This document shows, one piece after another, positions 32,422 to 42,702 of a DNA stretch of 64,000 nucleotides; the stretch's first letter is position 1; each line of letters opens with the position of its first letter. The position numbers and the translations under genes were made by a program. Source of the stretch: Symsagittifera roscoffensis (lineage: Eukaryota; Xenacoelomorpha; Acoela; Convolutidae); assembly GCF_963678635.1 (NCBI RefSeq), contig NC_087070.1, positions 51,752,514 through 51,816,513 on the forward strand, read 5' to 3'. A model generated the notes under the pieces. The model was not told where the DNA came from, searched no databases, and saw nothing but the letters and a program-made list of their open reading frames with translations.

Positions 32422-34850
32422 ATGAAGCTGGATCTCCAGAGGGTAAGCTTCATCGAAGATGCAAGGAGGATGCTGAATGGAGCGACGCTATCCGTCAGCA
32501 GATTGTACTCGATAACCGGCGTAGACTGGTTGATAGCCGCTAGCATAAATTTCAGCTCCACGACGGCCTTGAGATTTGCTGACCTAGAGGGACTGCCCTC
32601 TAACAACACAATGGGATCAGTGAACGCGAGACCATTGCAAGACGTGAGATTGAATCATGATGAAGGGAATCGAGAAGAGAGACCTGGAAGATTTCTAGTG
32701 ACAAGGGCGCCGATCGGACAACATGTGAAGATGTTCAGGCAAGTAAGCTCAACCCCTGGTCATGTGAAGGAGAAAATATACCCAAAACTAGTGAATCAAG
32801 ATGGTGATGTCCAAAGATACGGCGGATTGAAAGCGATAAAGAAAGATGAGACCATCTTCGCCGCCTATGACAAAGCAGAAATGAGGAAGGCCAAGATTAT
32901 GATATTAGCGAATTCAGAGTTCGTGTACACCTCCAAGTCTCTGTTTTGGCCGGACGTCATAATGTTGGCAGCGGTCGACCTGGACCTACTGCAATCGATA
33001 TCTCTGGCTATAGGGGTACAAAGGCAGACGGACATGAACCCAATTACGATCGTGTTTGCTGGCATCAATGACCATCTACAGAGTAGAGGTTTTCTGAGCA
33101 GACTCAGAGATCCTAAAATGGCAGAGAACGCTGCGATAAAAGATATCCTTGAGTCGATGGGTGAAGTGGTGGATGCGACGAAGGAGTGAAATAGTATTCG
33201 CGTTGTCTCCTGGGTATGCACATCTCCCGGATGGACTGAAATTAAGCATGCGTGACCTTGCTTTCGGAAAGAAAATATGATGTGATCATATCAGCCCCGA
33301 ATCGCATGATAGAGATGGAGAACCTGAGGCCACTCAAGGCTGAACTGCCTGCAGTGTGGTCAGATATCTCAAACGCGATGAGAGGATTCAAGGACCATGC
33401 GCTACACATGTTAGTGTTGGACGAGGTGCTGGGGTTGGAACTGTTCAATTTCAGTCGACAGCTCAAACTGAAACCGGGAATAGACGACGACCATCAAGTG
33501 ATCGCGGCGATGTCCAACGACTTATGGTTCCGAGCAATGGAAGTGACAGGTGAAAACACGAGGAGGAAAACTTCACTAGAGACGAGAGCTCATTTGGAGG
33601 CGATGGTTTTGAGAACCAAGCCGGAAGCCAACCAGTGGCTACACCTGAATCCTAGAGTAGCGGCATTGGGTGCAGATGCTTTTGATCGAGGCCCTGTGAC
33701 GATCACAAAGATCCATGCCTACTTGTTGAAGGAGGTGAACCTGGCGGAAAATGCCGGAGAAAAGACCGCTGAATTTGTGAACAGAATGTGTCTGATTACT
33801 CTGGAAACCTTCTGGACCCAGGAAGGGACAGGAGGGCTTTGAACGGACAGACAGCATGCTGGAAGGGTTGGGAGCCGCATGGACCCCATCCTTCTTGGCA
33901 AAAGTCTACCCGAAAGTCTCTCATTACTTGATAAAATAATTCCTCCAAGCAGTAGTGGAAGTGTCAATAGTGGAACTAATAGCCTTGTTCGTGACATTTG
34001 GAGCAGAGAGTTTCGTGAAAGGACCGACGATGCTGCTCACCGAAGGAATCCAGAACCTGCGGTTAGATGGACTTCTGACATTGATTGCGATTACCCACGG
34101 AAACTTGGGAGGACTAATGAAATTGACACGTTGTCCAGAGCAGATGAGAGAGATGGTGAGAAATTTAGATATGAAGAAATCGACGGACTCGTGGAAAAAG
34201 ATAAGAGACCTGAGACACACTCTTATCCAATTACAACAAAATCGCTTTGGAACGGGAGAAGACGAGACTATTTGAAAGAGAGGAAGATGTTAGACGACAT
34301 GTTGGAGGCATGCCCCTGTTAACCGATCTGAGCTTGGCTATGAGAACCGATCCCTTAGCGCTGATCAGAGGAGTCACGGAGTTTGTGACAGTGATCTATG
34401 GACCAGCAGTCACATTTGCGTTCCCTGACGTTAAGGTGGAGGCATATAGGAGGTCGATGCTGCACCTGAACCTCATATCAGCAGTGGACGGTAGTACACT
34501 GAACTGGTGTGAACAGCACACATTGCGGGAGCTCATGATTGAAGATCTGTTATTTACGAAAATATCGGAGCCAGAGATGACAGTCATCAATTTTGACGAT
34601 CACTTCCGTGATCGCATGGGAGAAGTAGAGAGAGGACACATCGAAGTGTTTCCGAAGCTTTGGAATCTGAGACCCTATGATAAAACGAATGGTGAAATAA
34701 CCAGAGTGCCTCGTCTTACTGCAGCATATATTAAAGTGAGAGAAGAGACGAAGGACTGGGGTGATTACGAGAAGCTGCCGGAGGCAATCCCTGAATTCCC
34801 TCTGATAAGAAGGATGTTGCTCGGAGCAGTCTCCGTGATATAAACTCCTA
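32422..34850 (+). pseudogene. Accessory protein region of unknown family, element B
   Basis: A long coding-like stretch with well-ordered protein composition: VFAGINDHLQSRGFLSRLRD, VIISAPNRMIEMENLRPL, MLVLDEVLGLELFNFSRQL, LTLIAITHGNLGGLMKL and IPEFPLIRRMLLGA. The AKIMILANSEF and FAGINDHL blocks vaguely recall SGNH blocks I and III, so this may be a second, degenerate hydrolase-like fold; that is speculative. Its last part (YPLIRRMLMG) has a counterpart in element C near 54420-54560. Several breaks. Confidence 0.45.
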
Positions 34851-35177
34851 GGTTGAGAGCATTCGAAACCAATGAAAGGAGAGTAGGGAATTTCGTGGGA
34901 ACGATGGATCCATACTTTGTAGGGAGAAATGCCGCCGTGTTACAATACACACAATTTGCATATACGGATCAAGCGACTAAGCAACGCCGCGACTCCCAAG
35001 CCTGGAAGATTCGACGAGGAATGGACGGGATCAGGCTTAGCTCCGATGAAGATGAGAGGTAGGACCGAACTGCCTGAAGCCTCCTTGATCCTGACTAGTG
35101 TGAAACCGGAGTTGAAAGAGTGAGGAACACTGCAGGCGAGAACCTTCCTAGCACCCTTCGGCTGCGAGGAAATCAAA

Positions 35178-36250
35178 GTGGTCCATGGAGAAGAGGAAGA
35201 TGGATCGGCCGGTATATTGATAATACCGAAGTTTCCGGAAGGAACCGACAATGATAAGCAAGGACCCTCGAGCTCAAAGAAGGATAAGTCAAAAGGAGAT
35301 GACGGACAGGGAGGAAGCCGTCAAACTGAAGAACCCATGCAACAAGATGCAAGTCAAGCTGGTGGGGAAGACGACAGGGCATCGACAGGAGGAGCATCCA
35401 GCCTGGATTTCAATATCTTCAGTGATCTTGAGAACAACGCAGATACGTTGGAGACGACTGAGCCAGCGGATGAAGGCATCTCGACACTGGAGCCTCCGTC
35501 AGCCTTTATGGAAATGAAACGGAATTTGCCGGAGAGCAGCTCTCCTGGCAATTCAAGGAATAACGACCAAAGAATCCTCATGGAATCACCTAGAAGGAGA
35601 AGAATAGAGGCCTCAGCCAGAGTACCTTTCTTGGGAACGCTGCCCGAAGAAGAATGGGAAGTACATCATCGAGACCACGAGAGTAGGACGGGATGCAAAT
35701 TGGACAGAGTGGCGTTCATGGAAGAAGTCTGGACAGTGGTTCAGAGCTATGGGACCCAGTCCATTCTGAAAACGTGTCTCAACCAACCCTTGATGAGGGA
35801 AGTCCTTGACAAGCTTGATGAGTGTGAAGGGAGACTGAGTGAGTTGTTGATCGACTCGGCCACTGATGAAAGTGAAGCGAATTGTCCCATCAAGATGACA
35901 CCGCAGGACGATAAAGGGGAGGTGGTGTATCTGTCAAGAACCAGGAGAGGGACGATGCGATCAAAATTGGCGATTGATAAGATCAATGCGATGAAAATGA
36001 AGTTAGGCAGCAGAGTGATACCGAGGAGAGTCGGAAAGACGATGGTGGATTCGGAGATATCGATGAAAGCTGTTAACTCAGCGAAAAGGAAACGAGTCGA
36101 AGAGGTCATGGATTTGGGACAAGGTGATTATCAATTGCCTGGCACCGACAAAATGTTGACTGATATAGCGATGGTGCCACCCATTCTCATGGCGGAAATA
36201 AAGTCAACAGGTTATAAATCCAAAAGGAGTGACAGTGCCAGTGGAGTATA
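35178..36250 (+). pseudogene. Accessory protein with acidic N-terminus, element B
   Basis: An acidic, Ser/Gly-rich low-complexity part (KKDKSKGDDGQGGSRQTEEP) is followed by a conserved block: SPRRRRIEASARVPFLGTLP, then RVAFMEEVWTVVQSYGTQS. Element C carries RRRRIDESMREAFLGTLPEE and RVAFMESIWSIIRRYGTESV at 53480-53680. The family is unknown to me. Confidence 0.5.
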
Positions 36251-37305
36251 ACCGACTGACGGTATCGGAGGCTGTGTCGATAGATGAACCGGCCGGTGGA
36301 TACATGGAAACGTTGGAGTACCGAAACTCGGCTAGAGGGTACGTGATGGCTCTGGAAGACAAGGGTGCCATGGATGGTTATCTGGAGACAATGTTGCAAG
36401 GCACCACCCTCAAGCAGAAGGCGTACGGGACTTTAGCATCGTCTGAGATACAGGCAGAAACGATGGAGCAGTTGGTGAGCCTTCCATGGAAAGCAGTGGT
36501 ATTAAGGTACTTCGAAGAAGAGATGAGGACTACGCCAAGAATACACGCTCTCGTGGCAGTACCTTACGTAAGAACAGAGTTACAACTGAGATTTGCCTGG
36601 TGCATGATGGGACTAACTCGCGAAGAGTATGATTCAGAAGAAAGGAAGAGGTCAAAAGCAGAGAAGGTTTTCCTTATGACGAACCTGAGGGATCTGATAG
36701 TCCAAAAGGGAGCAGCAGTAGCGTGTGCGAAGCGGAGAGACGCTCTCTGTTTCATTCGATTCTTGATAGAGCAGATTTCAGTACCTGCATTGAACACTTG
36801 TGTTAAGATGCTGAGGGAAGGCGATGAGCGAGCGAAAGCCTTACTTTTGCTAGCACTGCTAGATATGCAGCAAAGCAAACCGATGAGGGTGAACATGAAA
36901 GAACCCGAGGAGTTAGAACCCATGAGAAAGATAGACGAAATCAGGAGATTCTCAAACAGGGAGCTGAGACTCACTAAAAAATCTATGGGGGCACTGCCGA
37001 AGTCCAGTGAATACTGTGGACCGATCAAGAAGAAATCGTATAGCTACGTATCCGGAATCATATGGATAGCGTACAACCCTTTCCTGAGTGAAGACATACG
37101 CGATTGCTTCTTCGATTGCCACAACAGCTTCTGCAGGAACAGAGAATCTAACGTGGATCCCCTATCTTGTTGCAAACAGAGGGTAGAAGAGCACAAGTGT
37201 TGGAGGACGGCTTCCAACAGCGTCAGGATAGCTAATGACGTGCTGCAGGATACAGAAACTGAGAGTGCAGAGTCAGTGTCACAGGAGGAGGAAATGGAAC
37301 ATTGA
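36229..37305 (+). pseudogene. Last accessory protein, element B
   Basis: A helical-looking, Lys/Glu/Leu-rich protein in a frame overlapping the end of the preceding one. Conserved blocks with element C (52371-53087) include VRTELQLRFAWCMMGLTREE/VRTDLQVRFVWCLVGIRKRE, CAKRRDALCFIRFLIEQI/WAKQKDALCLVKLVVDRV and RRFSNRELRLTKK/RRCSNKELTVTRE. It has no signal peptide or membrane segment, so it does not look like a classic envelope protein. Function unknown. Confidence 0.5.
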
Positions 37306-38130
37306 CGAATGGCCGAAAAACGAGATGCAAAAAGAAACGAATTTAGAAGAATTTAGAAGTTTTAGAACTTCTAAACGACGAAAAAAGACAAAAAAACAAA
37401 GGAGTGATGAAGAAAAAGTTAAAACTCAGAATTGTTTTATGTGTGTGAAAAAACTCAAGTGAGAAACTAAGCAACCAAGTTGTAATGGAAAACTGAAACA
37501 TTTAGTTGAGTTTTGAAGTTGTTGCATTTATAAATATGCATTTTGATTTTAGTTAAGTGGCTTTAGAGACACTTACTTACTATTTATTTAGAAAGGCTTG
37601 AGTGAAAGAGTATATTTAAATATTCCAGCCTGCATGATTGTTTTTAATCAGCTAGGAGAACTGATCACTTTGTGGTGACATGAAAGGCTTGGGTAATCTC
37701 TCGAAGAGGGAGATTGTTTCATTGTTCTTTCTAAACACAGAGTTTCTTAGTTTTAATATTCAGGACAATAACAAACGAGATTTCCGAAGGGAAGAAGCAG
37801 AGTAGGATAATTTTAGCTTGTTGGTTGGCAGGACTGTCCTGCAAGCCAACACCTTTTAAATCTAAGAGAAAAAGTTTTTAATCAGGACATTGACATTGGA
37901 AGTCGGAAAATATGTTTTTATCTTAGGTCATATCCTCAATGTGCAGATTAATGAAAGAATTTGAAGGCTATAGTGATGTAGTATGATGCCATTTATATTC
38001 TGCAGTGAGTCGATGTGACGTGGATAAAAGTAATTTCGTGCATTTTGTAAATTCTGTTCGATGACACTGTACCTATTTTACGAACATTGCGAGATTCAAT
38101 GAGGACTTTGACCGGACTGTCCGGCGAGTA
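37306..38130 (+). other. 3' untranslated stretch of element B
   Basis: AT-rich sequence with no convincing gene between the last accessory frame and the 3' LTR. It ends GACTGTCCGGCGAGTA just before the LTR. Confidence 0.5.
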
Positions 38131-39053
38131 TGTGACATTCGACCAGAATGGATCAAAATGCAGATTCAGCATATTCGAAATTTTAGCAGTGAACCTTCCG
38201 AATTGGCGATTTTGAAGGAATAAGAGTGTTGTTCGAACGATTGGACAAATTGGGAAGGCCGAAGGATTTGGGAATTCCTAAATTTTAAAAATTCGAATTG
38301 ATGACGTAACAATTCTAAGAAACGTCAAAAACGGCCATTTTAGAGAAAAAACCGAAACAAAACACAACAACGATAGTTGCGACGACGACAACAACGAGAA
38401 AATTGAGAATCAGAATCAGAGAAAAGCAGAAGCAGCAGAGACCGCTCCAAGTTGGAACTATTGTGTCGCTACAATAGTTGCAAGGCAGTTGCTAACAACA
38501 GTGAGGGGTGGAAACCAGCCTTCCGGGTTACAGAGAAATCAAGCTTAACGTGCTTGATTCAGTGGATTCGAGAATCAGGAGGGGTTTCGGGACTGAAATT
38601 TTATCATCTTATATGAACTTTAAGCTTCCCTGTTATGTCCTGATTTGAATTTAATTAACATCTGAATTCATTCTGCTAAGATGAGAAGCTAGGAGTTGGG
38701 GGAAAAGTGTTGATCTATCTTCGATGGAGATGATGATTTTTATCTACTGAACAAAAACAATAATAATTCAATAAGTAGTAGTAGCCCTGTTTTTAGGAGT
38801 GACCTCGTGGTCTGGGAATACTGAGACCCAGCCATGAGCTCACTATTTCTGCATGTAATTAAGTTAATTTGAGTGTTTTGACCGAAGCCGAAAGCAGTAA
38901 CGTTTTTGTCGACCCGATGTTAGAAAGACCACCGAAAGTACTGGCTTGGTAGAGACGGTGAAAAGCATGCAAAGCTCTGTTTAGACGTTAGCCAGTCGTC
39001 TTAGGACTTAGTTTTGTTCTCCATCGATATGTAGCTTCCGGGCGAATGTTACA
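38131..39053 (+). repeat. 3' LTR of element B
   Basis: 923 bp, nearly identical to the 5' LTR apart from roughly 20 base changes and one short length difference near 38720. No strong purine tract is visible directly before it. Sequence of element A resumes at 39054. Confidence 0.92.
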
Positions 39054-40810
39054 AGGAAAGATCCGGAACGCTAAAGTCAGAGCTGAAATTTTCGAAAGCT
39101 TGAAGCCGATACAGAAAAAGGGGCGCAGGGTGCTTATCAGTTTACAAGACAAAGTAGATAAAGAAATTCATCGGCTGGTAAACGAAGGTCATATCGTAAA
39201 ATACAAGAGTGCTCGGATAAGAATTTCGTCTCTCCTATAGTAATCACAGTGAAAAAAGACGGAAGTATCAAATTAGCACTGGAATCAAGAGAACTGAACA
39301 TGCAGGTACACAAGAATAAGTACCAAATGCCGAATATTGACGAACTAGTAGACGGAATAAGTCAGATAATTGCTGAAAGGAAAGCGGGGAATGTATATTT
39401 TACAACGTTGGGTTTCAAATATGCGTACGGACAAGTTTCATTAGAACAAAAGACAAGCAAGCAATGCAATTTTTCACTAGTCGGCGGGAAGTCCACGGGA
39501 ACTTATCGTTTTAAAAACGGATTTTAAGGGCTTACGTCGATGCCGGCGGAATTCCAAAAAGTCATTGATAATTTAGTTAAGGAATTCCCTCAGGCTAACG
39601 CGTCCATCGATAATATTTTAATTGCTTCTAAAGGAACTAAGATTGAGCCCATTGCGTTAGTGGAAAAAATATTGAAAAAATTGGACGTTTCTAATGTCGC
39701 GTTGAAATTACGAAAAAATGAATTTGCGAAAACCGAGTGCGAGTGGCTCGGATATCGAATTGGGGAAAACGGCATCGCGCCCTTAGTAAGAAAAACACAA
39801 GCGATAGAGGATCTGAAAACCCCAAAATCCAGAAAGCAACTGAAATCATTAATGGGTTCAATGCACAGTTTACACAAGTTTTTGCCAAAACTCGCGGAAG
39901 TAAGCGCACCATTCAGACCATTACTAAGTCAGAATAACAATTTTGTCTGGACGCCCGCTTGCGAAAATGCGTTTCAACAATTAAAGTCGCTCGTGAAAAA
40001 CACTGTCGAACTAAGACAATTCGACATTCACTGTGAAACAAGAATTATATGTGATGCTAGCCATGATGGCCAAGGGGCCGTGTTAGAACAGTATTGCGCC
40101 TCCGGTTGGTACCCGATTTAGTTTGCGTCCAGATACCTTAATCCGGCTGAGAAAAAGTATTCTAACAATGAATTAGAATTGCTCGCGGTAGTGTGGGCCA
40201 TGTAACATTTTCGAAATTATATATATGACCGTTATTTCACAGTTATATTGGATCACAAGGCACTACTTACATTGTTAAACTCTTCAACAAAAGGAAATAA
40301 AAAGTTTTTCAGCAGATTAACTCGACGGAACGATCAATTAGTGCCGTACGACTTTAAAGTTGAACATAGACAGGGGTCAAAAATGGGAATGGCAGGATAT
40401 TTGTCTCGGTTTCCGTCCGCAGAGGCACCCGAGACAAGTCATTATGATGAAAGTTTTACAGTAGCGAAAACAAAAATGATAAACGCAGCATTGAATCCTA
40501 AGGATCAAATGAAGTATAAAGGTCAGAAAGTGAATAAAATTAGGCCAAAACCGACGGTAGAGGGCGATCAGTCATGTTTCGCTATAACGAAAACAGTTGC
40601 ATCCAATGGGAATAAAACAAAAGATGAATATGCAAATATTCACCGTGAGCGCAAACGCTCAATAGAGGGCGTGTTTACATGCAACCGGCGGTTAACCAAT
40701 CAGAATCAAGATATTTGCATACCGGCGGAAATATGCAAATGCCCTACGAAAGAAAATCAGACGTTGTTCTCAATACGTAAATTCAAGTTGCGAAATTTCA
40801 AATATGAGTA
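39054..40810 (+). pseudogene. Reverse transcriptase and RNase H region of element A
   Basis: Recognisable Ty3/gypsy blocks are VKKDGSIKLALESRELN, NVYFTTLGFKYAYGQV, SIDNILIASKGT (palm motif, degenerate), RIICDASHDGQGAVLEQ (RNase H) and VILDHKALLTLLN. It is a fossil with several breaks. Confidence 0.8.
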
Positions 40811-41269
40811 AATTGTGTAATAAAAATATGATAATTTCATCTGAAAAAAATGACCCACCAAGTTCCGCCATTGTTAACACATCAACCAACTCTGGAGATG
40901 TCAACCTGGTGTTCTCAATCGGTTAAACCAACCACCCAGTGTCAGTTCTGATTCCGATATTGAATTAATACCACCTGAAAAAGTTGCTCAAAAACAGACA
41001 AATTCTAAAAAGTTAAATACAATTACCTCATTTCCCCACTAGTTTCCCGGATTATCCTACCCACTTGTACAGAATGATAAATGGATTTACTTAATAGTAC
41101 CATCAGACAGTAAAATCGTTAGAAAAATAGATTATCCGGAGATCCTGAGTTTGAAATTGGTAGAAGCAAATCTGGAAAAAGACCCGATAATGAAAACAAT
41201 CAGAGATGCAATCAGAGACAAGAACTCACGAGCCAAGGACATCATAAAAAGACTGGGGCAATAATACGC

Positions 41270-42246
41270 TCAACACTGCAATGACTTTGCCGTACGTAAA
41301 AATTGCCTGTGGATGGATGGCCGGTTGGCCATACCGAAGGATATATCGTCAGCAGTACTCAATCGTTTACATTTTAACCACCATGGGCGCGACAAAATGT
41401 TTGCAGCCGCAAAGGATGTATGGATACCACCAATGCACAGGAACATCGCCGCTACAGCAAAGTACTGCATAATCTAGAAGCAGGTAAAAACCTTAAACCA
41501 GATTTTCCAAAAAGTGACATGGGGGAAACTTATGTGCCTAAGGAACCGGATGATTTGGTCCAATTAGAATTCTGGGGCCCGGTCAATTACGTAAGGGGTC
41601 GGAAGAAGTATGTACTTGTAGCAGTAGACACTTTTTCGCATTGGCCGTCGGCTTATGTCTGTTCAAGTAACAAGTCTAAAAATGTATTGAAGTTCCTAAG
41701 GAAGTACGTAAATACTCATGAACACCCAAGGAAATTGCATATGGATCAGGCAACTGGGTTTTTCGCGAATGAAATTCAAAGTTTTTTCTAATTACGAAGG
41801 CATTGAACTCATTAAATCTCCGGTTAAGGACCATCGCGCGACGGGAGTGGTCGAACGAACAATTGGGTCGGTAAAAAATTACGTGCTAACTTATCTCCAG
41901 GAAAATAAAAAATGTAAGTTTGGAGTAATGATATCCCGTGCGCTCAGCGCGTTACGTTTTGTGCCACATTCTAAGACTAAGCTAACGCCTTTTGAGGCTT
42001 ATCATGGAAGAGAAGCGAATACGGCTCTGCGAAATTTAACGAAAAAACCATCATCGAAAAATCTAAATTGGAACAATGTTGTTAACCAGAAGTTATCTTG
42101 TTTAGACAAGGCGATTACTCTCCCGGATGTAGAGCTAACCCTAGATTGATAGAAGAGGAGCGATTTGGTATATGCCCCGGAGAATAGAAAAATCCCAATC
42201 ATTTTGGATGAAGAGGAGCTAATCGAACCGAACCTCAAGGCTCAGG
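41270..42246 (+). pseudogene. Integrase region of element A
   Basis: The integrase core is recognised by LVAVDTFSHWPSAYV, KLHMDQATGFFANE and SPVKDHRATGVVERTIGSVK, which give the D, D and E positions of the DDE triad. The C-terminal part runs up to the scaffold gap. The stretch 40811-41269 just before it is poorly readable and should hold the zinc-binding end of integrase. Broken. Confidence 0.75.
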
Positions 42247-42446
42247 NNNNNNNNNNNNNNNNNNNNNNNNNNNNNNNNNNNNNNNNNNNNNNNNNNNNNN
42301 NNNNNNNNNNNNNNNNNNNNNNNNNNNNNNNNNNNNNNNNNNNNNNNNNNNNNNNNNNNNNNNNNNNNNNNNNNNNNNNNNNNNNNNNNNNNNNNNNNNN
42401 NNNNNNNNNNNNNNNNNNNNNNNNNNNNNNNNNNNNNNNNNNNNNN
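42247..42446. other. Scaffold gap of exactly 200 N
   Basis: The run of N is 200 long, which looks like a placeholder of arbitrary size joining two contigs. Order and orientation across it should not be trusted. Confidence 0.98.
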
Positions 42447-42480
42447 TTCTAATTTTTTCGGTGATTTTTTTTATTAGTTT

Positions 42481-42660
42481 TGTTGAAGTACGTAAAAGTG
42501 AAGTATCGAAAAAAGTTAGTTGGTTAACTTTAATTGTAAGCAACTGGTAGGCATCAAATCGAAATCTTACTGCACTGTTCTATTTTAGATCATATCGGAC
42601 GTTAGAGATTGCAATGTGACGACAGCAGGTCTCCAGACAGAAGGAACAAATTGATAGCAC

Positions 42661-42665
<5 letters not shown>
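42481..42665 (-). repeat. Inverted copy of the element A LTR
   Basis: The reverse complement of this 185-bp stretch matches 14878-15065 closely from TGTAAGTGCTATC to CTTCAACA. Beyond its end there is AAACTAAT rather than a primer site, so it is either a 3' LTR or a solo LTR. Its orientation is opposite to the rest of element A. Confidence 0.8.
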
Positions 42666-42698
<33 letters not shown>

Positions 42699-42702
42699 GT
42701 GT
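42666..42702. repeat. (GT)n microsatellite
   Basis: A near-perfect GT dinucleotide run that directly abuts the inverted LTR. Confidence 0.95.

Larger units (their letters stand above)
16655..39053 (+). mobile_element. Element B: 22.4-kb Ty3/gypsy-type LTR element with a large accessory module
   Basis: Flanked by direct LTRs (16655-17552 and 38131-39053) that begin TGTGACATTCG and end GAATGTTACA. Parts in order: a 3-kb leader, gag with two zinc knuckles, protease, reverse transcriptase, RNase H, a long acidic linker, integrase, a macro-domain-like protein, a non-coding gap with a splice acceptor, then about 7 kb of accessory coding sequence including an SGNH-hydrolase-like domain. The two LTRs differ at roughly 2% of positions by eye, so the insertion is relatively young. 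The flanks share only AGG as a possible target duplication. The coding parts are broken at perhaps a dozen or more places. It is much longer than a usual gypsy element (5-10 kb). Confidence 0.9.
14878..42246 (+). mobile_element. Element A: old broken Ty3/gypsy retrotransposon, split by element B
   Basis: A Ty3/gypsy fossil with a short 5' LTR (14878-15065), gag, protease, reverse transcriptase, RNase H and integrase, in that order on the plus strand. The A sequence lies at 14878-16654 and 39054-42246. Element B is inserted between its protease and reverse transcriptase. The right part runs into a 200-N gap, so the 3' LTR is not seen in the expected orientation. It is clearly broken, with perhaps ten or more breaks in the coding parts, and is older than element B by nesting. 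Confidence 0.85.

Noticed and set aside
36229-37305. Envelope gene at the 3' end of element B
   Set aside because: No signal peptide, membrane anchor or furin-like site was seen; the protein is helical and hydrophilic, so an envelope role is not supported.
42165-42543. Open frames crossing the gap
   Set aside because: They consist mainly of translated N and carry no information.
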